In this document: positions 1-12,000 of the stretch, one piece after another | How the letters are laid out: each line of letters begins with the position of its first letter | Position numbering within the stretch: position 1 is the stretch's first letter | DNA from: Epiperipatus broadwayi | Lineage: Eukaryota > Onychophora > Udeonychophora > Euonychophora > Peripatidae | Length of the DNA: 64,000 nucleotides | NCBI GenBank assembly: GCA_028023455.1 | Contig: JAQFVV010006696.1 | Location: forward strand, 395,576 to 459,575 | Direction of reading: 5' to 3' | Made by a program: the position numbers and the translations under genes | The notes under the pieces: generated by a model | The model's database searches: none | What the model was told of the DNA's origin: nothing | The model's input: the letters and a program-made list of their open reading frames with translations, nothing else

Positions 1-3000
1 ACAACAGAATTGTGTGAATTCTAAATTGAACTATGGGTATTGTTAGAGATTTTCTTGATTTGGTTATTCAATGTTATATAGTAGATAAAGATTACAAAAT
101 GTATAGTCAGAAGTACTTCTAAAAATAATATAAAATATATAAATTTTACTGTATTTTAATATATATATATTCTAACCTGGTACGTTTGCATCCTCACTTC
201 CTCACAGTATATTAGGTTAAATAAAATGGGTTCTAGCTCAGTTAATAATTAATAAATAAAATATTGAGCATTAAAATTAAATGTTTCACTAGCTCAAATT
301 TAAAATACGAATAAGGTTCAGGTTATAAAATAAATGAAATAAATATTTAATATTTCATGAGACATGGAAGTGAAAATACAGGTGACAAGATAGATTACAT
401 TGAGCTAATATCCCATAGGATACTATCTCAATGGCATAAGAATACTACCCCCCCTATTATTATTTCAAATAAACAAACCTATAGTATTCTTACGACTTTA
501 ATAAATTCTACTCATTCAGATTAAACTGATAAAAAAATTTTAATCTTCTATTTATAATAATTTAAGTCAATAAAATCTCACGTTCATAGTTTTTATTCTA
601 AGCTAATTAAAAATTATGGTAGTAAAATATGAAAAGGGATTTTATGTCATAATCTACTACACTTAAAGTAATAATAATAAACACTAATAATATTCTTCAT
701 TGTATTGATTAATTCTGTATTTTTTCACTTTACTATAATCTATTATGATATATAAAAATAATAAAATATAATATAAACTTTTATTTTCATTTAAGAACAT
801 AATAAATATGTGGTAGTATTAGATAATCTGACAAGTTATATGTGTGTCAAATAAGAGCATCGTATTTCAATGTACCGTTATAATAATTAATTGATGACCC
901 TAAGATAATGTAAATGTGATTACTTAATAAATATTCCAATTCTTAAAATAATTCTTTATTTATTTCTGTGCAAAAAATATTGTACTTAATTTTATTGACT
1001 CTGTGTTTAAATTCATGAAGATGAAAAAATAATTAACCAAAACACACAAATTTTGAGAAAACAAATTTTAACAAAGTTTATTATAACATTAACAGCATAA
1101 CAATTTATTTATAATATGTACATTTAAAATATCTTAAAGATTTGCACCATTATACATTCTTTTTATTCGAATCTCGTTTAGTCTTTACTCTGACTTAAAT
1201 ATAAAAAAAAATAATACAATATTATTAATCAATATTTGACCAATCTTTTATATAAAACAAGTATATTTATTTAATGCTTACTCAAAATATATTTTACATC
1301 CTTTAGTTACTATTCAAGTATGCTTCTTTTTTATTAAAGATCTATATAAACATAATATGGATAAACATAAAATAATACTAATCGAAAAACATGAATATCC
1401 TTTTCTTTACTAGACAATTTCACTTTAGCAACATTAACGATATCATGAAAATATCTCTTGATAAATTATTTCTAAATTATGGATACTATTGTTCACTACA
1501 CTGTATTTTATAATACATTACATTATAACAATATTATAGTACTATATAATTATAACTACTATACATTCTCTATTATTGAGTAAATATAAATTGTACCTAA
1601 ACTTAATGTGTATATTGTTTTTTTTATTTTTATTTTATAGAACTATATTAAAAATATGCAGTCTTCATTTTAAAAAAAAATGAAATAAATATTTTAATAT
1701 TATTTAATATTTCAAAAGCAACTTTGCTTTACATATTTTATTCTTAAGATCTTATATTTATTTCCAAAATAAAATAAATGTATAACATATTTTATGATTC
1801 TTTCATTTGAAGTCCATTGGATTTTCAATTCCAATACATACAAATTTTATTTCTTTATAAAAGTAAATGAACTCATCTCATTCCAAACCATTGCACATCT
1901 TTAATTATAAATCATCTATTATTTTCTTTTAAATATACCATACTGTATGATGTAGCTACTTTTTTGAAAAATGTAGATAGCGAATAGATTTGTATGATGG
2001 GAAAATAAACTAGAGTATAGCTCATAACTCATATCAAATAAAATATACCATGGCACAGTGTATTTATAAAACTAGAGGCAAAACCTATTCTATCCAATGT
2101 CCTCCAATACAATAAATAATGTCAAGCTATTCCTTCAGCTTTATTGAGCATCAATACTCCAAGAAAAATAAACACTGTTCAAAATAAATATACAATTACA
2201 GAGCTATGTTAACTGCATTGCATATTCACAAATATTATAAAATACTATTCATATTCCCTTAATATCCTAACTTAATAATCTGCTGGATTCATTATCCACC
2301 ATATTAATAATACCAGGTCACTATCCTATTCTTATTTCCTAAAGATTTATCAGGTCTTACATCAACAATTACTAGCTTGCATATTCAAATAAACAAAATT
2401 CAACTATAATTAGATCAATTTACTAATCCATAAGGAAATTTTGTTTTACTTTCTTATTCTAAACTAAACACATAATATTTTGATCATCCAATAATATTAA
2501 AGTTCTTTTAAAAAGAATCACATAAATATTTATTATCATATTATGTTATATTACTAGTATAAAATTAGAGTATGTATATTCTCAAAATAAATTTTAATCT
2601 CATAGTGTTTAAAGTGTTGTTCAAAATGTGTTAGCATATAATTAAAACATTTATATTTCCATTCATTATTATTCATAGGCAATCTAAAAAGAAAAAAATA
2701 TACATTATAAAATTATCAATATTCATTAATTGTTACCAAGTAACATTAACTCATAATTATCACTTTTTGCAGTCTTCTTTTCTCCAACTAGATATAACAT
2801 CACATATATAAAAACATACATGCTTCTTTTAAAATATTCTAATATAAACTATTAAATATTATACTATTGTATTCTAATACCATACATAATTAATATTCAT
2901 GTACCTATTCTTATTAATCAAAAATTTACATTTTAAATAGATAATAAATAAATTAAAAAGCATATTTATGTAAACTTCAGATGAAAAAACATATATTTTT

Positions 3001-5900
3001 CTTAGGTTCAAATATTCCCATTTTCTTTCTCAAAAGTTTTTTATAAATGTTCTCTTCAAGAATGCTTTATTTCTTCCAGAGCATTCATCTCCCCCATTGC
3101 TATGATGATTAACAAGACACTTTGTTGTGTGGGCAGCAGTGAGCAATTTAAAAAAAATACATAGTATAAAAAATATGAAGTCATTTTAAATCTTGAAAAT
3201 TAAACAAAATAATTATCACTCCAACCTAGAAAAGTTTATAGATCAATCATTTATGGATTTTATAGTTCAGACAGATAATTATTGAAATCATAATATTAAA
3301 ATAAAACTGTGAAGCTTCCTAGAATATTCTATATCAGTGTAGTAATGCATTATGTTCTGTTTGTCTTAGCTTGATCTATCTGTTATACTTTTGCACAATA
3401 TTAATATATTTCCACGGTGCCATTTTTTTATTTAATCATATATTCACTTTCTTTATAAGTTTTTTTCCTTAGTAAATTTATATCCATTTAATACTTATTT
3501 TCGGCATTTCATTGTTATCTTAATTTTCAAGTTTTTCCAAAACAAACTTTTATAAGTGTGTATTAACCCTTTTAGACTTTAGTTTTTTTTTATAACATAT
3601 ATGCTTTAGTAAATATTCTTCATGAGTCTTTTCCTGAATAACTTCTTGTAAAATATTTTATTTTTAAATGTTTCCTTCAAAAAGGATATAACATTTGCTC
3701 TTTTAATATGCTATTTCTACAAAATTATCATAAAGTGTACTTGTCATATTGTTTATTAATCATAGACAAGTTTATTTTACTATATAAAAATAATGGATCT
3801 TTACTTTTAAACAGCAAACAGTTTTTCCATTTAAGTTTATTGTACAATGCCCATACTGCTATTTTATTCATTAGAACAGACCTGTTGTTCAGCATTAATG
3901 AAACTGTATTAACAAACATTACATAAATTTTTAAAATATTATAAATTGAATATATTTTACTTCTTGGCATATCCATTTTATTATAGCAAAGTTCTGAATT
4001 AGACTTTGATGAATACTACTGATAACAGACTTTTAAAATTAGCAACACTTGTTAAATGAAGTTATTAAAATATATATTTTAGTTTACTCTCTCTTTTTGC
4101 AAAATACTCTTTAAAATATTACCTATTAGCTTTTGCAAATAAAATTATGAGATCACTAAAATTGACTAAAATAATAAAATTAAAATTACCATCACCTTGA
4201 TGGCTTCTGACATAATTCAGCCACCTTTCATACATTATTAATCACCACTGATAAATCAAATGCAATGGTATTTATACCCTGCAAGAATACCTTATTCTAT
4301 TGGTTGATTCTTTTAGTTTGATATCAAATTTGCATAATGTTGCAAACTTATACAATTAAATTTCAAAATAAAAATTATGACATATTAAAACTTTAAAATA
4401 CCATTTTAAAATATTACTTTTAAATCAATTATTACTTTGCTAAATTACTTAAATATTTCAAAATACTTTTTAAAATAATATTTAATAAATTTATCCCACT
4501 TTTAATATTTAATTTATTTATTTTCATTTTAACAAAAAAATAACTTTTTTTATTAACTGTACTCATCTATATTACTTTATTTGAAACATTTACACGATAG
4601 TTAACTTAATATTTAATATTTGCTTTATGATAGGTAATAATTACATTTAACTTTATAATGCAATTCTACAGTATTTTAAACTTTATTAATAAATATTAGC
4701 AAGCAAGTGTGTACAACTATATTATTATACAAATCACATGACTAATATAACCAATATAACCTAGACAGATTGTCCAAATTTTCTCTTTCTGGGAATACAT
4801 AATAAATTGCTGCACTTATTGTATTAAATAAGATAATACAATTATAAAAAATTTGGAAGAACAATTTGGAAAATATAGAATTAAATACAACTTTCACTAC
4901 CATAAAACTTATTTTTTTTAAAAAAATATACGATATTAATTATGATTATTAAATATGATTTATAAATTTAAACATAACACTTACATAATTATAAGTTTAA
5001 AGCTGTTAAATTTGACTTTTAAACATACCTTTAACTATTTATAGCTTGGTTATTTATTATGGCCAGCTTTTGCAACCATATGAAATAATATTTTTAACTT
5101 TATTTCACTATTCTTAAGTGAATCGTTATAATTTTACACATTACATATTTTATTTTAACTTTAAATTGTACTTTAAGATATTGTTAACAAAATATAACTA
5201 ACATATCAAGAGAACATATTCTAAAATTTAAAATTTTTAGTAAATGACTATGATGAGCTATTCCTGACCTATAGAAAAGGGCACAATATATATTGTTTGA
5301 TTTGATTTAATTAAAGAGATACCACTCTGAATACTTAATAACCTTTTGTAAATTGAAGATGGCTTTGACCCCCCTATGAATATATAATGAACCAGGTTGG
5401 TAGAAATTACAGATAGATTAACTATCTATTATAGCTCTGTCCAGACCAAGACTGCATAAATGTACAAATCCCAAACATATTTTTCTGATCACAGCATTGT
5501 CCACTGCTACTTGAATTACACCAATCCAATATTTTTGATATAAATATGAGATATCATGGGAATGCTCACATGAAAGGCAAAGCAAAAACCAGCACATGAA
5601 AAACTTACCCAAGACGAGGTCCAAAATTAAGGAACAGGTGACACAGTGCAGAAATCAAATCTTGTCAATTTCTTTAATCATGTAGTACATTGCCAATATT
5701 TTATTCATACACACACACACACACCAAAGTAAAGTGGCTAAAAGATTTTTCGTGACATAGTAACTTACTAGGAATAAAGAGAAGTCACTATGCATTGCAT
5801 CACTTCACATTACATTTTTGAGTTGAATTATCACAAGATATAGTAGTGGTCAAAAAAAAAATAAAGTATTTTGATTATTGTAATTATATACATGTACATA
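1..5900. other. AT-rich non-coding stretch
   Basis: This is extremely AT-rich sequence with many short poly-A, poly-T and TA runs and stops in every frame. The few short open frames (for example 3708-3926 and 5418-5624) show no recognisable domain. A short (CA)n run lies at about 5707-5724. The segment around 5340-5640 is somewhat less AT-rich and may be an old interspersed repeat, but I cannot assign it to a family. Confidence 0.6.
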
Positions 5901-6044
5901 CCTTTTCTTAAACAACTTGTAGTTAAAGTATTGAAAAGTGAAATAATCAATTTAATGATAACAGTGTTGGATTGTTTTTATTTGGAAAATAATGTAAAAA
6001 ATATTTTTGAATTAATGGCAAAATGAAAGTTGAGAATTTTACCC

Positions 6045-6316
6045 ATATATACAAGCTTTCCTTCAGCCATTTAACATTTATGGTTTTATCATGGAATACT
6101 ATTAGTTATTCCAATACATTTTATACCAGATATCTAATGGAAAATCCTGGACTAAGAGTGAGAGAATATGATTCTGCTCTTTTTATCTAAATTCTTTTTT
6201 AGCACAATTTCAGGAGTGAGAACCAACAGAAACACTCTTTGTAAATTTATTTACAAGAATAAAACAATAAACAGGTATGTGACATTTCAGTTCCCTAATT
6301 TACAAGTATATGGCAG
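6045..6316 (-). repeat. 3' LTR remnant of gypsy-1
   Basis: This segment aligns by eye with 10380-10636. Shared landmarks include ttcagccat at 6062 and 10398, a block around ttattccaatacatttta, and acaggtatgtgacattt followed by ttccctaatttaca at the right end. Differences are mostly substitutions plus a few small indels, which indicates an old insertion. The exact boundary at the low-coordinate end could not be fixed. Confidence 0.75.
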
Positions 6317-6532
6317 TCCTTCTCCCACTGTAATTTACAATAAAATACTTAAATGTAAGTGGCAGTTGGTGTGTTCTGAAAACCTTATGTATGATCTCTT
6401 CATCTCCATCTGGGATGCGTGTAAGCTCCAGTATTGGTTTACTCCCCCACTCTCTTGCTTTAGACATTTCTATGTCCAATTCATTATCATGATCTGTTTT
6501 ATTGTAGTGCCTTGTATTTAGCTTTGTTTCAT

Positions 6533-7470
6533 TCAACACATCACAATCTTCAACTGATTTAGGTAATTCCATGGGCAAAAGTAGTTTATGTGTTTCCTAA
6601 ATGCTTTGCTATTTTGCAAATTAACCAGATGAATTAGCTTTGATAGCAACTGTTTAACCATTTCGGGAAACCATTTCCACTTCAACACATCATATACAAA
6701 ATGTTCTTTCCTATTAAATATTTCATTGCATGAAAACATTATTAGCTCTTAGCTTTGTTAGGTAAAGATTGAGACAAATGAGTGTGGAAGACATGACACA
6801 TTAATAACTCTGCCAATGGTGTTTTTGTTATGTACTGTAATTTTAGTTTTCATAAAGTATATTACAGATGTTGAACTCTTTGCTCTGTATATATGATTAT
6901 TTTCAGGGTGGTATGAAGGAAAAAAAAACTATGTATTATCCCTCTGACACTCACAAAGTCTATATATTTTTTTAAAATGAAACCCAAGCCATTTATAGTC
7001 ACAGTAGATTCATAAAAGCCATGTGTAGCAATCACTTAATTTAAAACTTGTATGGTAATCTCACCACTGTATCCTTAATTAATCTTTACTTGGTCTATTG
7101 TGAATATGCATCAATTAATAACAGTATTAAGTGTCCATTTAATGGACCAACATGGTCCAGTTGATTACATGCACATTCAGAACTAGGCATTTCCCAATTA
7201 GCAAAATGTTTGGAAGATAATTTAGTTGTCTGTTGAAAGATTACCTATTCTTTTATCATAGTTTCAAAATTTGATGTTATATTTGATCACCATACATATA
7301 ATCTTGCTAGAGCATTTATTTCCACTATTCCAAAAAGTTTCTGGTGCAATAGATTTAAAATTTTTACCCTGGTGACTGTAGAGAGCAGCATATGATCTTT
7401 CTTCAATATACATTCATTACAAACAGAAAATCCTTTTCTGGCAATCTAAATAGCTTTACTTAATTCACTG
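6533..7470 (-). pseudogene. gypsy-1 integrase remnant
   Basis: On the minus strand, conceptual translation gives an integrase-like series. An N-terminal region around 7290-7440 includes the LLHQKLFG and ALARLYVW blocks that match the LH-x-H and ARxxVWWP region of gypsy integrases. A core around 7090-7200 carries WEMP, then QLDHVGPLNG and LLLIDAYS, corresponding to the first catalytic Asp region. A C-terminal module at 6533-6739 contains VYDVLKWKWFPEMVKQL followed by RKHINYFCP, like the end of gypsy integrases. Several in-frame stops separate the pieces. A further open frame at 6300-6578, between integrase and LTR, is probably the pol tail. Confidence 0.75.
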
Positions 7471-7589
7471 GAATATTTTATTGGCCATCCATATTTATCC
7501 ATTTATTGGTTGGACATAAATGTTATCTTTTTTTGTCCAATCAGGTATGACTTTGCTATTATGTTTTTTTTTTTTTAAATTAGTATATC

Positions 7590-7890
7590 AGTGTAAACTA
7601 TTTCTTTAATCTTGCATAAATTATCCTTAACATCTGGCAATGTGGACAAAGCATCAGCATGTCCAATTTTCTTTCCTGCCTTATTCATCAACTTAGAATT
7701 ATAATGTGAAAAACTGTATATCCACATTAACATACATTCACTCAAAGATTCAGATAACTTTTTTATATTAAAAATCACTGTTAGAAGCCAATGGTCACTA
7801 TAAATCATGAAATTTTGTCGAAATATGTATTGTTGGAACTTCTTTACTGCAAAAATCACAGCCAATGTCTTCTTTTCCATTAGGCTATAG
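7590..7890 (-). pseudogene. gypsy-1 RNase H remnant
   Basis: The minus-strand frame has the motifs EKKTLAVIFAVKKFQQYIF, then YSDHWLL, then KKIGHADALSTLP. These correspond to the conserved EKE-LA-VFA-KKF-YL, TDHKPL and N-ADALSR-P blocks of gypsy RNase H, with the final Asp retained. The frame ends about 30 codons later and is separated from the RT by frameshifts. It lies between RT and integrase, as expected for Ty3/gypsy. Confidence 0.8.
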
Positions 7891-8114
7891 TTTTTTTTCT
7901 GCTGACATCAACAGTTTATAATCAAAAGTGATCAGCCATTCCCCTTCATAAGGTGGATGTGTGATGACAGCTTCCACTTCATATTTGGTTGTATCCATCA
8001 TAATACACAATACTAATCACTTTAATAATAAACTAATAATTTTTTTGATGAAAAATTGTCTGTTTCAGCATTGAATGTGTTGACCTGTTTAATATTCCAG
8101 ACCCAACATTGTTT

Positions 8115-8671
8115 TTAGTAGTCTATAATAAATGATTTCCTGGCTTTAAAACTTTTATAAAAATTTAAAAGACCCAAAAATGCTTGCAGTTCTTTGAAAT
8201 TTCTTCTTTTTCTGCATTCTTTATGGTATATCACTTTTTTAGGGTTTGTATGATGACAATTTGCATTTATTATATATCCAAGAAATTTAATTTCCCTCAT
8301 GGAGCATATGCATTTGTTTACACTTAACTTTACATTGGCTTGTGTTAACTTTGAGCAAACCAGATCTAAACACTTTTTGAGTTTGGCCTCCATTGTGCCA
8401 ATAATCAGAACATCATCCAAATAAAGGATTACACTATCAATGGATATTACCAATGTAACTATTTTGCCTGGAAAAACATTTGGTGTGATCATTATTCCAT
8501 ATGGTAATATATTGCACTTAAATAATCATTAAGTGTGGTTAGAATCAGGAACTCCACTGTATTTTTATTATGGGAATCTGGTGTAAGGCAGCCTTTAAAT
8601 CAATATTAGCAAAATAATTTGCCTTCTGCAATAGTGCCAGCCATTCTGAAAAAAGTCGGAACCAGAAAACA

Positions 8672-8741
<70 letters not shown>

Positions 8742-8995
8742 TTAATAATCATCACATAACCATATACTTGCATCTGGTTTCATAATATTCCTTATTAAAG
8801 GAGTCAACAAGTATCACTGTTCTATAAGTGTTATTACTCCTTTAGACACCAGATCAGTTATAGCTTTTTCTACCTTCTCTCTCATTGCAAGTGGTACTTT
8901 TTGAGATTTACAGATAATCATCTTTACTTCCTTCCCCAATTTTATTTCAATCTGTCTTCTTCTAAATTCAGATAATCCTGGCATAAAAAATTCTA
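8115..8995 (-). pseudogene. gypsy-1 reverse transcriptase, split by (TA)n
   Basis: The N-terminal RT part (about 8740-8995, minus) reads like the gypsy block PEL-EFRRRQ followed by KVPLAMREKVEKAI and GVITLIEQ. The catalytic part at 8115-8492 contains VILYLDDVLIIG (the YLDD box), a KCICSMREIKFLGYII block and LQAFLGLLNFYKSF, which are typical RT motifs 5-7 and the thumb. A (TA)n array of 62 bp at 8675-8736 sits between the two parts, and in-frame stops are present. This copy is a pseudogene. Confidence 0.85.
8675..8736. repeat. (TA)n microsatellite inside gypsy-1 RT
   Basis: An uninterrupted TA dinucleotide array interrupts the RT coding region, between the N-terminal RT block and the YLDD part. 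Confidence 0.95.
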
Positions 8996-9189
8996 TATAT
9001 TGTTTTTCATTATATTTCCTACATTGATCATTTTACTATGATTCCATGTGTCCCCCCAAAACACAATCCAATTTTTATTAAGTAGTGGATTAATATCATT
9101 ATTTATAACATATAGCACCAAGAATTTACATCTCAAATTTATCATAACTGATTAGATAATTTTTTTCACAAATGTCAACTTCATTTCCA

Positions 9190-9330
9190 TTTATGTATGT
9201 GACCATCATGTCTGCTATACTTAGATTTAACTTATTATTACTGTCTTATCTAATCTTCATCCAGACTTTATTAGATATTAGTGATGACTCAACACCACTA
9301 TCCACATCCATAGTGATCCATTTGTCCAAT
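9190..9330 (-). pseudogene. gypsy-1 aspartic protease remnant
   Basis: Minus-strand translation gives ITMDVDSGVESSLISNKVW. The DSG-x-x-SSLI block matches the active-site motif of retroelement pepsin-type proteases (D-S/T-G). A stop codon follows within about 10 codons, then a frame containing IADMMVTYINGNEVDI, like the flap and second half. It lies between the gag knuckle and RT, as in gypsy elements. Confidence 0.7.
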
Positions 9331-9424
9331 CATGGAAATTTAAAAGAATATTATCAATTTTCCTGTCAATATTTGTTATGACTTTAATGGATGGTATTCT
9401 GTATTCGACCTTTCCCTGAGCTTT

Positions 9425-9560
9425 CAAATCTGCCTTCTTCTTTGGAAACTCGCCATCTTTGGAATAAAAGACTCAACTAAGTGCCCTCTCATGTTACAGT
9501 TAAGGCACAGTTTATCTTTATACCTGCATTTATTCTTCAAGGGTTTTATTTTTCCACAGT
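9425..9560 (-). pseudogene. gypsy-1 gag zinc-knuckle region
   Basis: The minus-strand frame contains YCGKIKPLKNKCRYKDKLC followed by NCNMRGHLVESF. This resembles the double zinc knuckle of some gypsy gag proteins (C-x2-C ... C ... C-x2-C-x4-H-x4-C), with the first and last Cys degraded. It is followed by a basic tail (KMASFQRRRQ) and a stop. More gag sequence presumably lies between here and the 5' LTR, but I could not recognise it. Confidence 0.65.
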
Positions 9561-10379
9561 AAGTATATATTTGTTGTTTGATGTTGCCACTGGGAGAATT
9601 ACAATGTTGTTTTTTTTTTAACTTTTTTCTATTGAATATCTTTTCAAGACATTATCAACTAGAATATTCAGATCCCATATTTAACATGGTTTCTTATGTG
9701 ACATATTTATCCATGGTGTTTTTGGAGGTCAGATCTGGATTGTTCAATAGCACTTTCCTAAAATTATTATCAATCATCCCATACAAAAAATGTTACAACA
9801 GAAAGTCATTTATTTCCAGTCCAAAATCACAGTCCATAGCTTATTTTCTTAATGCAACTCGTAATCAGCATATTTTTTATGGTAAATGAATCCTATTTCA
9901 TAGACTGAGTTGTGCTCACTATTTTGATGTTTTAAGAATAAAATATTTATTTAGTCTTTCTACGAACTCCAGATATGGTAAGTCTTCCAAACATTTTGTG
10001 TATTAATCCTAGTTGACAATTGGATTATGTCATGTCCCCCAAAATACAAAAGTATGAAATTTTATGGCAGTCAACTACAGCTTTATTTAGAAACATGTAA
10101 TGTTTCACCTTAGTAATATAGCTTTTCCACAAGTCAACATTATTTATCATGAACTCATGCATTGTAGAATTAGCAAGAATTTCCTGAAATGTTGAAACTG
10201 CATCATTCTTCTATGTCTGAGAATTTTTTTTTCTTATAAAACATTTTATATACATATTTAATTAACATTTAAACAGTGCAAAGATATGAATATTTTATGT
10301 ATTAATTGGTAGCGGCAAATACAATTAAACTTAAATAGCACTATAAAGTTTAAAAGTTTGCCTGTATATTTCTGAACAT

Positions 10380-10636
10380 TTTTAATTTTCTTTCACTTCA
10401 GCCATTTCCCAGTTATGGCTTTATCATAGAATTGTATGAAGTTATTCCAATACATTTTATCCCAGGTCTGTACTGAAAAATTCTAGACTGAGAAAGTGAG
10501 AATATAATTCTGCCTTTTTTTATGTAAATCCATTTATGGAGCACAACAGCAAAGCTCTCTTTAAATGTATTTACTTGAGTAAAATGATAAACAGGTATGT
10601 GACATTTAAGTTCCCTAATTTACAAATACACAGCTG
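10380..10636 (-). repeat. 5' LTR remnant of gypsy-1
   Basis: Counterpart of 6045-6316, in direct orientation. The alignment remains visible to about 10636, beyond the shared tttaca at 10619-10624, with mostly transitions in the final bases. No primer binding site could be recognised just inside it. Confidence 0.7.
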
Positions 10637-10705
10637 TAACATGTATAACTAATGTTTCATACACATAAATAGTATTTATTTATCATTAATAGTAAGGAAG
10701 TAAAC

Positions 10706-11040
10706 TCATACATCACATGAATTAATCTAGTAAGCTTCTGCTACAAATGTAATTTAATGAGCATGCTAACAAACATTTAACAAGATTTTTCAAATATCTA
10801 TATCCCAAACCAGTTTCAAACTGATAGCTGATCAGGGAGGCACTAGGATATACAGACGCTAGATCTAAAATACGAGCTAAAGACCAATGTGTATCTCTTA
10901 TTTATCTATTAATTAGAAAATCTGGAATTTAGAGATATCTATATGCCTTCAAATCCAGCTATCTAACTTAAATACCCATAAGGAAGATAACTAAGTTTAG
11001 ATACATCATATATTAATATTTTTAGCCATATAACATTGCC
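10706..11040. repeat. SINE-like interspersed repeat, copy 1
   Basis: This segment aligns by eye with 25741-26065. Shared blocks include cagac-c-agatctaaaata, the stretch around tctattaattagaaaatctgga and atctatatgccttcaaatccagctat, ending near a catatattaat-tttagccata block. A length of about 330 bp and the absence of coding capacity suggest a SINE or short non-autonomous element. No tRNA-like A and B boxes could be confirmed. Confidence 0.6.
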
Positions 11041-11077
11041 AAAGCCTCAAGAGCAAAAGTATAATAGTAAAAAAATC

Positions 11078-11160
11078 ATGTTACACATCATGTGACTTAA
11101 CTTAGAAAGCTTGTACTACAAATGAATCATAGTAAGTGTGTTAATACCTTTTAATTACCT
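11078..11160. repeat. Partial SINE-like repeat copy
   Basis: An 80-base block (acatcatgtgacttaact, then agaaagcttgtactacaaatg) repeats the left end of the copy at 10706-10790. It lies immediately right of that copy and in the same orientation, suggesting a tandem or overlapping insertion. Confidence 0.5.
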
Positions 11161-11600
11161 GGTTAGATTTATTAGCATGCTTATCATATTACATTTATTA
11201 TTAAATATATAATAAAAACAAATTGTATTTAAATGCAATAATTAGCCCAAAGGTAAATTATAAATTATTTTTTATGATTAGGATTGTAACATAATAAAAT
11301 GCCAACAGATTGTGCAAACAGAGACATTTTAGACTTTTTGCTCAACTTCTGATTGTACCTGTCATCTATAAGTATATATAAAAAATAAATTCTAGACTGA
11401 CTACTTCTAAAATTGAAATATTATATGGTATGTATATGTATCTTTTTTTTCATAATGACAATGTTGCATCATTTAATATGGATGTTTATAACAGTTTGTG
11501 TCAGATTGTTTTTATTTCGGTATTGAATATAATTTTGGAAATGGATATCAAAGTAATAACGATCAAAACATAAAAACAATTACTACAATCCTTAAAATAG

Positions 11601-11606
11601 TTTATT
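11601..11606 (-). terminator. Candidate poly(A) signal of the protease-like gene
   Basis: The plus strand reads tttatt, which is AATAAA on the minus strand. It lies about 120 bases downstream of the TAA stop of the protease last exon. In such an AT-rich region the hexamer can occur by chance, so the position is the main support. Confidence 0.45.
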
Positions 11607-11726
11607 TCAATATTGTTACAAGATATTCTGATTGACGAAATGTGATTACTTCAATGCCACAATTTTTTGATGAATACAATATTGTGGGATTGTCAAGAGT
11701 GCGGTTAATCTGAAATACGTTTTTCA

Positions 11727-11888
11727 TTACTGCTTTATGCTTTTGGAAATCCATCCAATGTAATTACTGACTTTTACAAAAAAATCAGGAAAATCTGAAG
11801 ATCCACAAGGATCTGGTCCAAATGAAGAAATACCTACCACAATCCAACGGCCATTAACTTCCATTACCAATGGGCCACCTGTATCACC
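11727..11888 (-). CDS. Last coding exon of an S1 serine protease-like gene
   Basis: The minus-strand exon follows an AG acceptor (11889-11890) and encodes 53 residues plus TAA. It opens with GDTGGPLVMEVNGRW, then IVVGISSFGPDPCG and VKVSNYIGWI. This is the C-terminal quarter of a chymotrypsin-fold domain: the oxyanion and active-site block, the 214-216 substrate strand (normally SWG, here SFG), and the final YI-x-WI helix. Family members have GDSGGP; here the catalytic Ser is Thr (codon ACA), which would normally abolish or strongly impair catalysis, so the product may be a serine protease homologue. The exon joins in phase 0 to the exon at 37695-37873, completing C-N-G-D-T-G-G-P. Upstream exons with the catalytic His and Asp are not seen. 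Confidence 0.85.
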   Translation of the reverse strand, partial: GDTGGPLVMEVNGRWIVVGISSFGPDPCGSSDFPDFFVKVSNYIGWISKSIKQ

Positions 11889-11944
11889 CTAATTATATAT
11901 GGAAAAAAATATAGATAAATACTTATTTAAATGGAACAATTGTA

Positions 11945-11952
<8 letters not shown>

Positions 11953-12000
<48 letters not shown>
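11953..12000. repeat. (AC)n(AT)n microsatellite at LTR element edge
   Basis: A CA array passes into a TA array that ends exactly where the left LTR of the 12.0-18.24 kb element begins (tgtacc at 12001). The TA array is probably part of the insertion target. Confidence 0.9.

Larger units (their letters stand above)
6045..10636 (-). mobile_element. Decayed Ty3/gypsy LTR retrotransposon (gypsy-1)
   Basis: Two diverged direct repeats, about 6045-6316 and 10380-10636, bracket minus-strand remnants in the order gag zinc knuckle, aspartic protease, reverse transcriptase, RNase H, integrase. That is the Ty3/gypsy order. The element reads right to left, so the right repeat is the 5' LTR. Every domain is interrupted by stops and frameshifts, and a (TA)n array of 62 bp sits inside the RT, so it cannot be autonomous. 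The double-knuckle gag pattern resembles K02A2.6/Mag-like gypsy elements; that clade assignment is inference. The element lies beyond the 3' end of the protease gene at 11.7 kb. Confidence 0.85.

Noticed and set aside
6168-6521. 117-codon plus-strand frame
   Set aside because: It overlaps the gypsy-1 3' LTR and the antisense pol tail, and has no recognisable domain.
9578-9889. 103-codon plus-strand frame
   Set aside because: It is antisense to the gypsy-1 gag region and has no domain of its own.
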